A stretch of 64,000 nt of DNA, from NCBI RefSeq assembly GCF_949628215.1, contig NC_134279.1:15545541-15609540 (forward strand), read 5' to 3'. The stretch comes from Phalacrocorax aristotelis (lineage: Eukaryota; Chordata; Aves; Suliformes; Phalacrocoracidae). Positions 48,723 to 60,262 of this stretch are shown piece after piece (position 1 is the stretch's first letter; each line of letters opens with the position of its first letter). The notes below the pieces were generated by a model. It searched no databases, was not told the origin of the DNA, and was given only the letters and a program-made list of their open reading frames with translations. Made by a program: the position numbers and the translations under genes.

Positions 48723-50713
48723 ATGGCGGCGCGAGTTGTGGCGGCGCGAGTTGTGGCAGCGCGGGGGCCCTGGCGGAGGCTGGTGCCCGGTGTGTTCCTT
48801 CCGCCTTCTCCGTGTCCCACGTCGCCCGGGCGGGGGCGGCCGTGGGGGCGCGCGGGGCGCTTGCGCGGGCGTCCTCTCCCGCCGTGCCGCCGCTAACCCT
48901 GTCGCTCTTCCCCTTGCAGCGGCGCCGTGGGAGCGTCTGAGCCGCCGGCAGCACGGGCGGGAGCTCGGCCGGCCCGACCAGGTGAGGCTCCCCCGCAGCG
49001 CGGCCCCCGGCCGGCGAGCTCCGCGCCCCTCTGGAGGAGGGCGGGAGGGGCTCCTGTCCGGCGGCGGGTGTCCGGGCCGGGCTACTAAAGATCCCGAAGC
49101 CGGTTACTCGGTGCGTTACAGAGCAGGAACCCAGCGCCGAGGGAGGCCGCCGGGGCTTGAAGTGAAGGCGCCATTGATGTACGGTCTAATATCGTGACTA
49201 CGGCCCCTTAATCCAGCTGTCTCGGTAACTCGAATGCGCAGCAAAACCTTTGGCAGCGCGGATTTCCTCTCTGTAGCTGAGAAAAAGAGTTAAGAGATTG
49301 CACGAGGTGTGGTTGTTATGACATAAAAATGTGTTGTCCGGTACCAGCAAAAACTTTAAAAGATATTATTTCTCTGCCCGAATTCTACCTATGTCTGCAG
49401 AAATGAAATTTCATTTATATTTTGCAAGGATTTGGTGGTGGGTGTATTCTGAAGCTTAAGGAGCCTTTCAGGGCTTGGGAGGTACTTGGGGATCTGTCTG
49501 TCAAAGCGTGTGAGCAGACAGGAGCTCCCTCAGGCCGTTTGCTTTTAAATTCTTTTCCAAAAAAAGTGTCTTGCGACTTACTGAATAGAACTACCTTACC
49601 ACCAGCTTCTGTAGGTATTGCCTTCCAAGTAAAGGGTATAAGCACTACCTTATTGATTGCTTTGACTCGTTACATTGTCATTATTACTAAGATATAAAAG
49701 GCTGTGTAGCTGTGAGGTGGCTATGTACCAATCAAAGAAATAGAAATAAAAAGGTTATTTTAAAACTCCAGTGCACTTAATACCTCTTTTGGTTTCAAGG
49801 CATGTTTTGCCCAAAGGACAAAAGTAACAAACTTTATTTCCTTGTGAAGCTTACAGATGTTAATAATTCTCTAATTTCAGCCCATAGAAATGGAGAACCC
49901 ATATAAAGAGCCTCTTAAAAAATGTATCTTATGTGGAATAAATGTGGACTACAAGAATGTACAGGTGAGGTTGAAAATTCCTGTCCTCAGAATGAAGGTA
50001 ACTGGTTTATTATTTCTAAAGACTAAAAATAGACCACCAGTAACAAAACAGACTAAAGCTCTCTAAAAAAAGTTCTTAAACTGACCTTGGATTTCTTAAT
50101 TTTAAATAGCTTCTTTCCCAGTTTGTTTCTCCGCATACTGGCTGCATTTATGGCAGGCATATAACAGGTATGTGAAGTATTACATTAAATCTTTTACTGG
50201 TTAATATTAACGTTCTTGTGTGTCCAAGTATCAGCTATCTTTCCAAAAGTAACTGCTGCTAACTCTATCCATTTTGTAACAGTACTCCCCTGACTTAGTA
50301 GCCTTTTTCAAGGAATGAAAATATCCCTTAAGTATATGGTTGTTTTTTTCGTATTTAACAGTATAAGCACATACGCATTTTTCTAGGAAGGCTTAGACAA
50401 AGCTAGAGGGAATTGTCAATAATATCACTTTCATCCTTTAAACTAGTGGCTTATTTATATTGATTTAAGAGACTGAGAATGATTTCTCTCTTTAGGTTTG
50501 TGCAACAAGAAGCAGAAGGAAATTACAAAAGCCATTAAAAGAGCTCAGGTATTTGGTAAGTATGATTATGCTTTTGAGTTTTGTAAGTCAAGCGTACTTT
50601 CCTATTTAAAAACCCTTCCATCTTATCTTTTTACAGGATTTATGCCAGTTATGTTTAAGAACCCGTCTTTTCTCACAGACCCCAAGATATGTAACGTGAA
50701 GTATCCAGAATAA
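48723..50713 (+). CDS. MRPS18C: mitochondrial small ribosomal subunit protein bS18c (MRPS18C)
   Basis: One of three vertebrate homologues of bacterial ribosomal protein S18; part of the small mitoribosomal subunit. Six exons: 48723-48789, 48920-48981, 49881-49964, 50110-50167, 50496-50555 and 50637-50713. They join to 408 nt, 135 aa (human 142). The N-terminus is Arg/Ala/Val-rich, with no acidic residue until E27, as expected for a mitochondrial presequence. The conserved body includes [15 protein letters not shown] (47-61, with a CxxC), [16 protein letters not shown] and [14 protein letters not shown], and ends KICNVKYPE. The start is the ATG that gives MAARVV, as in the human MAA start. An upstream in-frame ATG at 48690 would add 11 residues and is less likely. 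The first exon carries an exact 15-base tandem duplication. It shares a promoter with HELQ and converges on ABRAXAS1. Confidence 0.95.
48726..48755 (+). repeat. MRPS18C: 15-base tandem duplication in MRPS18C presequence
   Basis: Two exact copies of GCGGCGCGAGTTGTG (48726-48740 and 48741-48755), followed by a partial third, give the peptide [13 protein letters not shown] right after the start Met. The repeat is in frame and lengthens the basic targeting peptide. Confidence 0.9.
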
Positions 50714-50726
50714 TATACTATAAAGA

Positions 50727-50732
50727 AATAAA
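50727..50732 (+). promoter_or_regulatory. MRPS18C: MRPS18C polyadenylation signal
   Basis: AATAAA 14 bases past the MRPS18C stop codon, giving a very short 3' UTR. Confidence 0.75.
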
Positions 50733-51456
50733 CAATACAACTGCTTTTCATGTTCATATACTTGTTTACTGGAAATGTGGTTGGCTCATATTGCGTCACT
50801 GACTGAAGGGTGTATGTCAGTGACTTTTTTATGAAGTGTCAGGTCTCTGAAATTGTCTGAAGGAGACATGAAAGATGAAAGCAATAGTAGCGATCGGCAA
50901 CTGTATGGACCGCTTCCTCTGCTCACAGGTCTTGGTAAAGTTCAGGTGGCTGTTTTTTCCCTTGCTGAATTGGAAGGGGGGGGAAATGAAAGAGTAGTGG
51001 ATAGCTAATGATAAACGAAAGTATTTAAATTGTGTCAATTTATGTAGACAGCTAATTCTGTTAAGCGTGTTACCTGTGTTCATTTGATGTTTTGTTCCCT
51101 CCCTCGGCTTCTGTTGAGGGAAGGGCAGTACTGCTTCTTCAACAGCAGCTTGAAGTTGTGTTATTCTGAGGCAGTATGTGACACGGTTATATGACCACTA
51201 ACATCCTGCTAGCGTAGTCTTCAAACCCTGAGAAAGTGAATACAGATTTAACTCTGGTAGGGAATGTGAGGGAATGTCATCTGGACTCGTCTCTATGCCA
51301 AGCAGGATTCATGCATTGGGAAACAAAATCCCAATCCTGTATGTCTTGCAAAAATGCACTGTTGTTTTATCCCTGCAGTGCTATAAATTGGTATGTCACT
51401 TGGATATGCTGGCAGTAGCTTTTGGTGCAAAGTCATCTGGACAAATCATTAACAAA
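50733..51456. other. tail-to-tail gap between MRPS18C and ABRAXAS1
   Basis: About 720 bases with no gene. It should hold the ABRAXAS1 3' UTR. I see no canonical minus-strand AATAAA here. The variant AGTAAA at 50765-50770 would put the ABRAXAS1 end almost on top of the MRPS18C end. Confidence 0.5.
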
Positions 51457-54400
51457 TCAGAAAGTAGGAGATTGTGGGTATTCATCTGTGTCTCTAGCTT
51501 TTTCTGACACATCCTCATCTGTTTCAGTGCTACTCAGCGTAAGCTTCCTTTCCTGGTCACTGTCCTCTTGGTCTCGCAGTAATTTTTGGTGAAGCTGCAG
51601 TGATCTGGATTTCTTAAATGACTTTGATCCTGTTGTGGTCCCTCTGAGTTTGCGCTTGGTTAGGTGTCTTGTTTCAGCTTCAGTGAAGTCTCTTTCCTCT
51701 ACCATGAGAGTCAGTTTGTCCATGACATTAATATTATGGTCAACGTTACAGTAGTTCTTGGATATCTGTCGGCCTTTGAAGGAAACAATACATGTCTGAA
51801 ACCCCGAATTGGGGAAGAATGTTTGCAGTGCCTGACAAAGGAGAACATTCTCCTTTGGCTCTCCTGGGTAGTCTTTGTCTTTTCCTGGGGGGGGAAAAAA
51901 AAAGCTAGAGTTCCAGTCCCTCTTGCATGCTTCTACTACTACTGTTTTGCCTGCCTCAAGTTCAGAAGGGTTTAGTGCTTCTGCCAACAGAATCAACTTT
52001 GGAAGTCTTACTAAGACTGGCATTGCATTTAACTTACCTGAACAACTTTGTTGCTTTTTCCTCTTTATTTCTTCTTTTAATTGGCTCACCTCTGCTAAGA
52101 GTTTCTCTACAGATCGTTCACTGGCTTCTACTGTAGAGCATATTTTCTGCAAGGAAAAGAGCGTTTAATGGAATTAACAGTTTTTCACAGAAGCTGACTT
52201 TCACCTGGTTGCAAAATCCTTAAAGGTATTCATGATTTTAGAAGTTGGACACCAAGTACTAAAAAGCTTGAGGTGGATTTTAGAGATAAACCTTGTGTGG
52301 AATGAGGCACAAGACGTTTTACTTGTTCTAATCTAAGCAAAGGAGCTCTGACAAACTACAGACAGTGCTCTTTCAAAATAATTCTCTTGTGAGAATTCAT
52401 GGTGGAATTGATTTATCAGTGCACTTGTGATCAAATACAAACTGAAGTCTTCAACTTCGAGAACTTAGTGTACAGCTACTAACAGTAAATGGAACTCCCT
52501 CATCTTTCAAGATGCGCTTCCAAGACAGAGCTTTGTTTCTCATTTAGTGCAAGATGGCACACCCTTTGCTTGACTTGGTTTTGTAGCACTGCTGAAAGTA
52601 ACCGTATCAACAGGTATTCCTGACTTACCTTCAGCTCCTCCTGCAAGGTGGCATACATCTCATTTATCTTTTGAACCTCTTGCAAGGATCCATCTTCACA
52701 AAAGAATTCTGACCTGTGGACCAAGAATATAATTGTATAACTGCATGTTATGATCCCAGTGCTTACTTAGTAGGAGCTATAAGGAATAAATGAGCATTCT
52801 GAGCTTCAACACTAGGTGCCTATGTTGAAACAGACAGCTGCTGTATGGGACTTAACTAATTTTGGAGTACCTTGGACAGCCAAATAATTGCAGGAAACAG
52901 GTCAGCAAGTGAGCAGGGTATGGCTGTAGCATTTGCAAAAGCACTTAGAGTAATACTTTCATAGAAAGATAACTATACATCTCTTAACTGAAGGCTTACA
53001 GCTATGAGTAAATATGGCATATACTGTACCTGTGTTGCCTTACTGCTCTCACAAAGCCAGAAGATATGCAGGAACCAGACACTGTTCTGTAACCTTGCTG
53101 TTCTGCCATACCCAAGTTGGTAACCACCAAAGGAACTTTCTGGAAAAGACTTAAAAAGCAGAAGTATGAGAACACTATTTATTAACATACAAAGGCCTCT
53201 CTTTGATAGTAAGGTTCTTGACCATTAAGCATCCCACATAGATGACTACTTATGGCTAAAGGCAAACTGCGAGAGCAACAAGAGTCTGAGCAATGCCTCT
53301 AGTTATTTTTTCCCGTTTCTGGGTATGAGTCACATGATAGTGCAATATTTGCTTGTTAAGCCTAGCCTATGGGCAGCATGTCTCTGAAGATAACTGAAAA
53401 TGACGACCAATCTAAATATTTCAATGATATGTGAAGATGAATACCATGCATATGACATCCTATACGCAAAAGCAAATTGATCAAGAACAGCTTATGTGCC
53501 TAAATGAACTGACAGTGTCTGCCTGTTGACACTGGCACTACAGATCGTTATAAAGGCAAATCCCTGAACAGAACTGGGGTAAGATTTCAACTGTGCTCTA
53601 GAAATATAATGGAATAATTTATTTAATGTGTAAGTTTCAAGGGTAAAATAAACAGTGTTAACAATAATTCAGTTGCAACAAAGAAAAAACCAAACTCTTC
53701 CAAGTTAACAGCATGTGCTGTGCTACTGCTTTATTAAAACCAGAGAACAAACCAATTACCCTTCTTGTGGCCGATGTAAGGCATGTTCCAGTCTGTAAGT
53801 AGAACAACTTTCTGTCATCATGCTAGACGTTAATAAAAGGAATACAAGGCCCTGATTTGATAGGTGTGACTGTAAGTTCTTATGAAGAAGTCTTTCCCGG
53901 AATGTCATGGTCTGGTCTGTGTTACGTCTGAATTTGTACCATCCTATCACACTCTGCAGGCAGAAGAAAATTCATTATTACTGTTGAATCATGCTGTCCC
54001 TGTGTGTCATATTGAAGCAGGTTAGAGGATTCAGGCATGAATCTGAACTGTTTGGTGATGTATACGTACTCAAGCAGTTAGTTAACTTGAAACCCTTATA
54101 TAATTCAGGCCTAATTCCGGTCTGATGACTCATCTCTTTCCTTCAAAGCCATGTTTGAACTGGCCTGTTTGCTGAGCTTGTGCTCAAGCTGGAACTCTGC
54201 AAACTTGGTGTTGCCATTTTGCTGTTTGTTTCTTTCCAGCTTCTACTTTTGCCTTGTGAAACTTTCTTCTATGTCTTTACAGAACACCAAATTTTTTTTG
54301 GTCAAGTGGTGCTTAACCACTTGAGCAAGCTGACCTTAACTGATCTTAAGCTAGAAATCAGAATTCCTTTGGGATATTTGAACTGTTGAATTGGTAAATG

Positions 54401-57400
54401 AATAGGAAAAAATAAAGCTGTGACGTATGTAGGCAAACCCTAGTCAAAAATAAACTAAACTGTTCTTTCAGGGGGAAAAGATGATGCACACAAGATTTTA
54501 AAAAAGAGGAGAGGGGGAAAAAAGCTTGATACAAGAGGTATCTAGAACAGCCCCCAAAGTCTGAGCAAGCTCCTTGGTATGGTATAGGTTTGAAAATAAA
54601 ATACCTTCTTACAGCCTGATAGTATTTTCTTCAGGGCAACATCATTCAGTTCTCCTGCAGAATTATAAAAGCTAGAAGAAAATTAGGACAATTAGAGGAG
54701 ACAAAAAAAAAAGAGTTACTGTAGAAATAATTATTCCCTAGCAGTCTGGTGGTCATCTCACTTTAATAGCTTCCCCCCTTCCGGTAAGCATAAAGATAGG
54801 CTGACACAGCTTCTCTGCTAGGATAGTGCAGTTAATATCATTACTCAACTAGCTTTGTAGGTGGTATTGTGCAGCCCAGCTGCTGTTCTGGCATCAGTGC
54901 TGCTGGGACTCAAAGGTAGCATCTATGTTCTTTCAGCTAGAAAACAGTAAGATGCCTTCAATTTGATATCAAATGTCTTCCTAATAACATCTGGGTTTAT
55001 TAATTTTCAGAAAGATTTGAGAAGGGAATTATATTGTGATTCTCCCCTTACAGGGGTGCAAACCTGCACAGTTGTGTTCCCATCTATGATGGAACTCTAA
55101 ACACTAGTCCTTGAAAAAACTACTCCTGCCATTTCTGATCCACTTAGAAGCCTACGGCTGATGCTACCTTTTTTTTTTTCTTTTCCTTTTTTTTTTTTTT
55201 TTTTGAGGGTGAGGGATTGGTATGTATGCTTTTAGAAAAGCAGTAGGTTGGGGTTTTTTTCATTATGTTGACATTATTCTGTAGTTTAGATGGTATCATA
55301 GCTCACCAGAAGGTGTAGTATGCCATATCTCTATTTCTGTATGCATAGACAAACACCAAAAAAAGGACATGAGGATCCAAAATACAAATCATAAGGCATT
55401 TTGCATTTGTAATTCCTAGGGGTTGATCGAAGAGTTAAAGTTAGGGTTAATTTTAACTTTTTCATATCTGTTTACTTAAAATTCTTACCTGAACAACTGG
55501 TAGCATGGAATATGCTTCTGTATATCTGGAAAGAGAAGGTAATATTACTCCGGGTTCATCAGTTCAAGATCTGTATTCTTCTGTATGCTATGATCAGAAT
55601 TAAACTGGTACAAGAACCAAGAAAGAATTCTATGTAATAGAATTTCTTAAAATCAAATGCATTAACATCTAATTAAATAAGCTTAAGAAAGGAAATAGTT
55701 AAATTATTTTTTCAAATGTAAAGGGAACCACTTATATAAACTGTATTTATACATTTTTCTGTTTTGTCAAGTGAAAAATCAGATTGGGCACTTTTCCCTA
55801 TTTTGAGTACAGGAGTAGTAGGTAATATGAAGTATTTCACTTTAGTTTCTCTGCTGCAAGGCATGGGTGGTGTTAGTAAGAAAGATGAGGCTGGAGAACA
55901 GAAACCCATAGGGCAGATGATGAGACCAAGACCAACTATGAGGAAAAAAACCAGTAGGTTATCTAATGGCATTCTAAATAATTTTCTTTTCCTAAATTCT
56001 CCACTACTTTCATTTTCACAAGTTAACTAAAAAAGCCCTCAAACTTTGGAGCAACTAACTGCCTATGAGAATGTGATGACGAGACTCTGGGTAACTTGAT
56101 GACCGCCACCACAAAAAATTCCCCATGCTTTTGGTTCAGCTGTGAGACTTAGCAGAGGAAAGTGTTACACCTTAATTGTATCCTAGAGTAAAACTAGAAA
56201 ATGAGATGCAATTTCTCCCTACTGTATTTTCAGGAAGATTTGAAAGAAGGCACATGCTGTATTACCTTTTTCTTTTTGTATCACTGCATTTTAAAGGAAT
56301 AGTGTTAAACATGTGTGCATGTGCACATATACATGTTTTTGTTAAGGGCTAATATAAAAAGCACATTCACTCCAATACCATGAAGACTGTAAAGGCAGAT
56401 ACATTTGGCATCTGCTCAATGAAATACATAAATAGTTCGCAGTCTTCACACAGTATTTTATAAGCTCCAAATTAGGTAATAGATGCTAACCCATGACAGT
56501 TCACATCACTGAAACAGGCCACGTTTTTCCAGGGCAACTGTAGTCCAGGAGAGTTTGTGATGTGGCCAAGACAAATGAGTCTACGCCCTACACTACCCTT
56601 CATGTGACAAGATATTTGACGAAGAGGAGCTATTCAAGGAACTAAGAGCTAGCATTACTGTTAAATTATTCTATTTTCTACAGTAAAATTGTAACTTTTT
56701 AAGGAATTAAAATATTACAAAATAACCCTTCTAAGTGTGTGGGGTTTTTATGTCAACATAGACCCCAGGATCTAGCAGCTTTGATCTTGCTGTAAGTTGT
56801 TGACTGCCCTCATTCAAAACTGTAAGCAGCTGTATATTGCCTGAAACCAAGCACGGTATTAAAAATGTGGGCAGACTAACCGATTGTATAAACAACTTCA
56901 ACATCATCCATCTGTGAGTCAGTAATGCTGTTCTTGGCTTCGCCTTTCACATCTCCAAGGAGAAAACCTTCCTTTATAGGGGGAGAGGAAAATAAATGTT
57001 TATATTAACAGGAGCATTGAACAGGACTTTGTCTAATATTAACAGTATAAATGCTGTCTTCAGGTGAGGAAATAAACTGTCAAAATTATTTTTTTTAAAA
57101 AACAGAGTAGGTTCTCACTCATTTTTCAATATCTGCCTGTATTAAAGAAAAAAAAGTTGGAATGTGTACTCAGCCGTTTCCCATTCCTCGTGTTTTCATT
57201 CTCAAGTGTGCAGTTTGTGGCTGTACAGGCGATGAAGGCTTAGGCCAGGACGGCTGACCAGCACTTCGGTCAGTCCTTGGCACCCACGGCGCTGCTGCCG
57301 CCACACCGGCCGTTCGGTGGCACGCGCCTCCTCGTTTTGAAAGAAAAAAGCTACAATTTCCCGGCATTAGTCAGCACGGAAAGCAGCCTCCATTGTACCA

Positions 57401-57748
57401 GGGCGCAGCGGGGAGGGGACACGCTGCAAACCCGGCGCAGCGCGCAGTGAGGCCCTGGGTGCCCGCGGGGCCCTCCCCGGCAGCGGGTGCCGGCGGGGCT
57501 GCGGCGGGAGGCGGCGAGCCCTCCCGAGGGGGACGGCGGAGGCCCGGCGGCCGGCTCCGCCATGGCGGCGGCGGCGGGCTGCCCGCGCGACTGACGGCCG
57601 CAGCTCCCGCCCCGTCCCCTCCCAACCCGCCCCGCCCGGCGGCGGGGCCCGTGGCACCCACCGTGTCTGAGTCGGTGCTGAGGTGCTGGAAGGCGAGGGC
57701 GCCGAAGACGAAGCCCGAGAGCAGCGCCGACGTGCTCTCGCCCTCCAT
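51457..57748 (-). CDS. ABRAXAS1: BRCA1-A complex scaffold Abraxas 1 (ABRAXAS1 / FAM175A)
   Basis: Central scaffold of the nuclear BRCA1-A complex. It brings BRCA1, RAP80, BRCC36 and partners to ubiquitinated chromatin at DNA breaks. Nine exons: 57748-57662, 56971-56881, 55525-55489, 54671-54605, 53953-53760, 53149-53030, 52713-52629, 52146-52038 and 51884-51457. They join to 1218 nt, 405 aa (human 409). Residues 1 to about 190 are the MPN-minus domain ([33 protein letters not shown]); the JAMM zinc-binding signature is absent, as normal for this family. A coiled coil follows at roughly 205-262 ([32 protein letters not shown]), where BRCC36 pairs. The tail is charged and Ser-rich and ends SPTF. 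This is the pSxxF motif (S402), which binds the BRCA1 BRCT repeats once phosphorylated. Exon 9 follows a textbook tract of T9 then C8. The gene looks intact. Confidence 0.96.
55169..55204. repeat. T-rich low-complexity tract
   Basis: About 36 bases, almost all T with a few C, in ABRAXAS1 intron 3. On the transcript strand it is A-rich. No transposon body is recognisable beside it. Confidence 0.8.
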
Positions 57749-58100
57749 GCCCCCGACAATGGCGGGCCGCGCCGCGGCGGCGGGAGCCCCCAGCGGCCGC
57801 CGGCGGCAGGGCAGGGCAGGGCAGGGCAGGGCAGGGCAGGGTAGGGCGCGGCGCGGCCCGGCCGGGCACATCCCGTTCCGTGAGGGAGCAGCGGGGGAGA
57901 GAGGAGGAGGCGTGCGGGGCCGGGGCCGCACCGGCACCTGCTCCGGCAGCGGGGCGCGGGCTCTCCTCAGCCGCTGCGCCAGCCCTCACCTCCTCCGCGC
58001 CCGCTTCAACCTTCCCTCGCTCACCCGGCCTACTCCTGCCTCGTGCCCGGCGAGGCTCGCTGCAAAACCAGCCCGTTCGGTTTGCCTTAAGTGGTGTAAT
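57270..58100. promoter_or_regulatory. ABRAXAS1: CpG-island promoter of ABRAXAS1
   Basis: A GC- and CpG-rich island covers exon 1, the start of intron 1 and about 350 bases upstream. It has no evident TATA box. It contains a G-run array and several GC-box-like GGGCGG/CCCGCC words. Open frames across it on both strands, up to 237 codons, are GC-driven and match no family. Confidence 0.7.
57809..57846 (+). repeat. GGGCA pentamer array upstream of ABRAXAS1
   Basis: Eight GGG runs at exact 5-base spacing, separated by CA six times and TA once, 61 to 98 bases upstream of the ABRAXAS1 ATG. The G-rich strand is the template strand for ABRAXAS1. Regular G3 runs with two-base loops are a strong G-quadruplex pattern, and the unit is a minisatellite likely to vary in copy number. 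Confidence 0.85.
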
Positions 58101-59365
58101 TCTTAAGTCTAAATTCCCGTTTTGTTTTTACCCTTAAAGTGAAACAACGCTCCGATTTAGGAAGGCCGTTCAACCCCCGTGTGTCTCATGGGCGGCTTCT
58201 GGAGCAAAGGACTGCAGGTGCATCACGCAAGGGCTTGTTCCGGAGGGCGAGGCGGCGTGTCCTGGCCTCAGTGATGCCTGCCAGCCACTGCCTGCGAGCT
58301 CCGGGACCTGACATCGCTCCAGGCCCAAAGCGGGGATCTGCGCTTATAGAAGCGCCTCATTGATCTGTATTAAAAGCTTTAGTAAAGCATCAAAACAACA
58401 TTTAAACTGAGCTGCCTGGCCCACATCATCCAGCTGGGAGTGTGGGTGGAGCAAGCTGTAGTCATGTCGTTGGAGTGGGAGGATTGTGTCATTCCAGCCT
58501 GCAATATGAAAAGGCCTGGCACTGGCTGAGCTCTTGCCTATAACAAGGTTGCACCTTTTGAAAGAGGACACGCAGCTGTGAATGTCTGGAGGTGCACTGT
58601 ATTGTTTAGGATCGTGGTGAGAATCTTCTCAGTTAATAACCTAATATATTTTGCTAAGGAAGTAGTAAAATGATAATGCTAAACCATGATCTGACAGCAG
58701 GAAATTGTACCACTTCTTCCTAAGACAGTGACTGCCTTTGCAGAATGTAGGTTTTGTCTTTTTTCACTAGTCACTTTTCACTTCTTTTTTAATAGTTGTA
58801 GAAGCATTTTTTTCACATTCTAGGAGATGTTCCTGACCATATTATTTAAAATATATGTGAATGGTGCCAATATTGAGAAGAGGAAAATTGTTGTGATTCT
58901 TACCTGTTGTCACAGTGGAGCGAGGGACCGGCTAAGACTTTTATTTCTCAGCACACTCAGAAATTACCTAGATCTCTGAATAAGGGGGTGACGAGTCTCC
59001 ACATGATTCAGAATGGTTGATAAGATTAATGGGAAAAAGCATTTCTTGCAATGTGGGCCACGTGGTATTAAATAAACTGGTAATAAGTGCAACACAACTG
59101 AAGCGATACATTGCAACAAATGGATCACATTGCCATGGTGGAGGCAACAAGAACAGATGGATATGACCAGCTGCCATAGCCATTTGTGGAAAAAATGATG
59201 AAAGTGGACATGTACGCTGGCATCTGTCAGAAATTGCCCCAAAGAACCCTAAACTGTGACTGCAGTCACTCCTAAGCCAGAGATGTGAGAAAATTTTACA
59301 CATTTAATCAATGCAATAAATGTTGGGCATTGACAAATTATTCTGTTGCATTCAGCATCGACAAT
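58101..59365. other. intergenic sequence 5' of ABRAXAS1
   Basis: No gene I can support. Open frames on the minus strand at 58964-59303 (up to 111 codons) overlap each other in different frames, and I recognise no domain in them. Confidence 0.45.
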
Positions 59366-60262
59366 ACCAATGCAGATGACACCAAGCTGAGTGGTGCAGT
59401 TGAAACGCCAGAAGGACGGGATATAATCCAAAGAGACCTGGACAAGCTGAAGAGGTGGGCCTGTGAGAACCTCATGAGGTTCAACAAGGCCAAGTGTAAG
59501 GTCCTGCCCCAGGGTCGGGGCAACCCCCAGTATCAATACAGGCTGGGGGATGAAGGGATTGAGAGCAGCCCTGTGGAGAAGGACTTTGGGGTACTGGTGG
59601 AAAAAAAGCTGGATATGGACAAACAATGCACTTGCAGCCCAGAAGGCCAACCGTATCCTGGGCTGCATCCAAAGAAGCACAGCCAGCAGGTCAAGGGAGG
59701 TGATTCTGCCTGTCTGCTCTGCTCTGGTGAGGCCCCACCTGGAGTGCTGCGTCCAGCTCTGGAGCCCTCAACAGAAGAAGGGCATGGACCTGTTGGAGGG
59801 GGTCCAGAGGAGGGCCACAAAAATGATCCAAGGGCTGGAGCACCTCTCCTACAAGGACAGGCTGAGAGAGTAGGGGTTGTTCAGCCTGGAGAAGAGAGGG
59901 CTGCAGGGACACCTTATTGTGGCCTTTCAGTTCTCAAAGGGAGACTATAGGAAAGATGGGGACAATCTATTTTAGCAAGGCTTGTTGTGACAGGACAAGG
60001 GGTAATGGTTTTAAACTAAAGGAGGGTAGATTTAGACTGGATATAACGAAAAAATATTTTACTATGAGGGTGGTGAAGCACTGGAACAGGTTGCCCAGAG
60101 AGGTCGTGGAGGCCCCATCCCTAGAGACATTCAAGGTCGGGTTGGACTGGGCTCTGAGCAACCTGATCTAGTTGAAGCTGTCCCTGCTCACTGCAGGGGG
60201 GTTGGACTAGATGACCTCTAAAGGTCCTGTCCAACCCAAACCATTCTATGATTCTATGATAT
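59366..60262 (+). mobile_element. CR1 LINE, 5'-truncated, decayed
   Basis: About 0.9 kb. It begins near the reverse-transcriptase catalytic motif (ADDTKLSG) and runs to the CR1 3' end, finishing with two copies of ATTCTATG. The first frame reads through IIQRDLDKLKRW and EKDFGVLVEKKL to about 59630. The sequence then shifts frame to AAQKANRILGCIQRS and VRPHLECCVQLWSP, stops at DRLRE (near 59872), and resumes in another frame at about 59986 with DRTRGNGFKLKEGRFRLDI to NLI. It therefore carries at least two frame changes plus a stop and is inactive. It is intergenic, about 1.6 kb upstream of ABRAXAS1. Confidence 0.92.

Noticed and set aside
57351-58106. frames of 130-237 codons on both strands around ABRAXAS1 exon 1
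   Set aside because: CpG-island artefacts. Only the minus-strand ATG at 57748 gives the ABRAXAS1 N-terminus and splices correctly.
58964-59303. minus-strand frames of 92 and 111 codons just upstream of the CR1 copy
   Set aside because: They overlap in different frames and match nothing I know. I could not tell an old element from chance.
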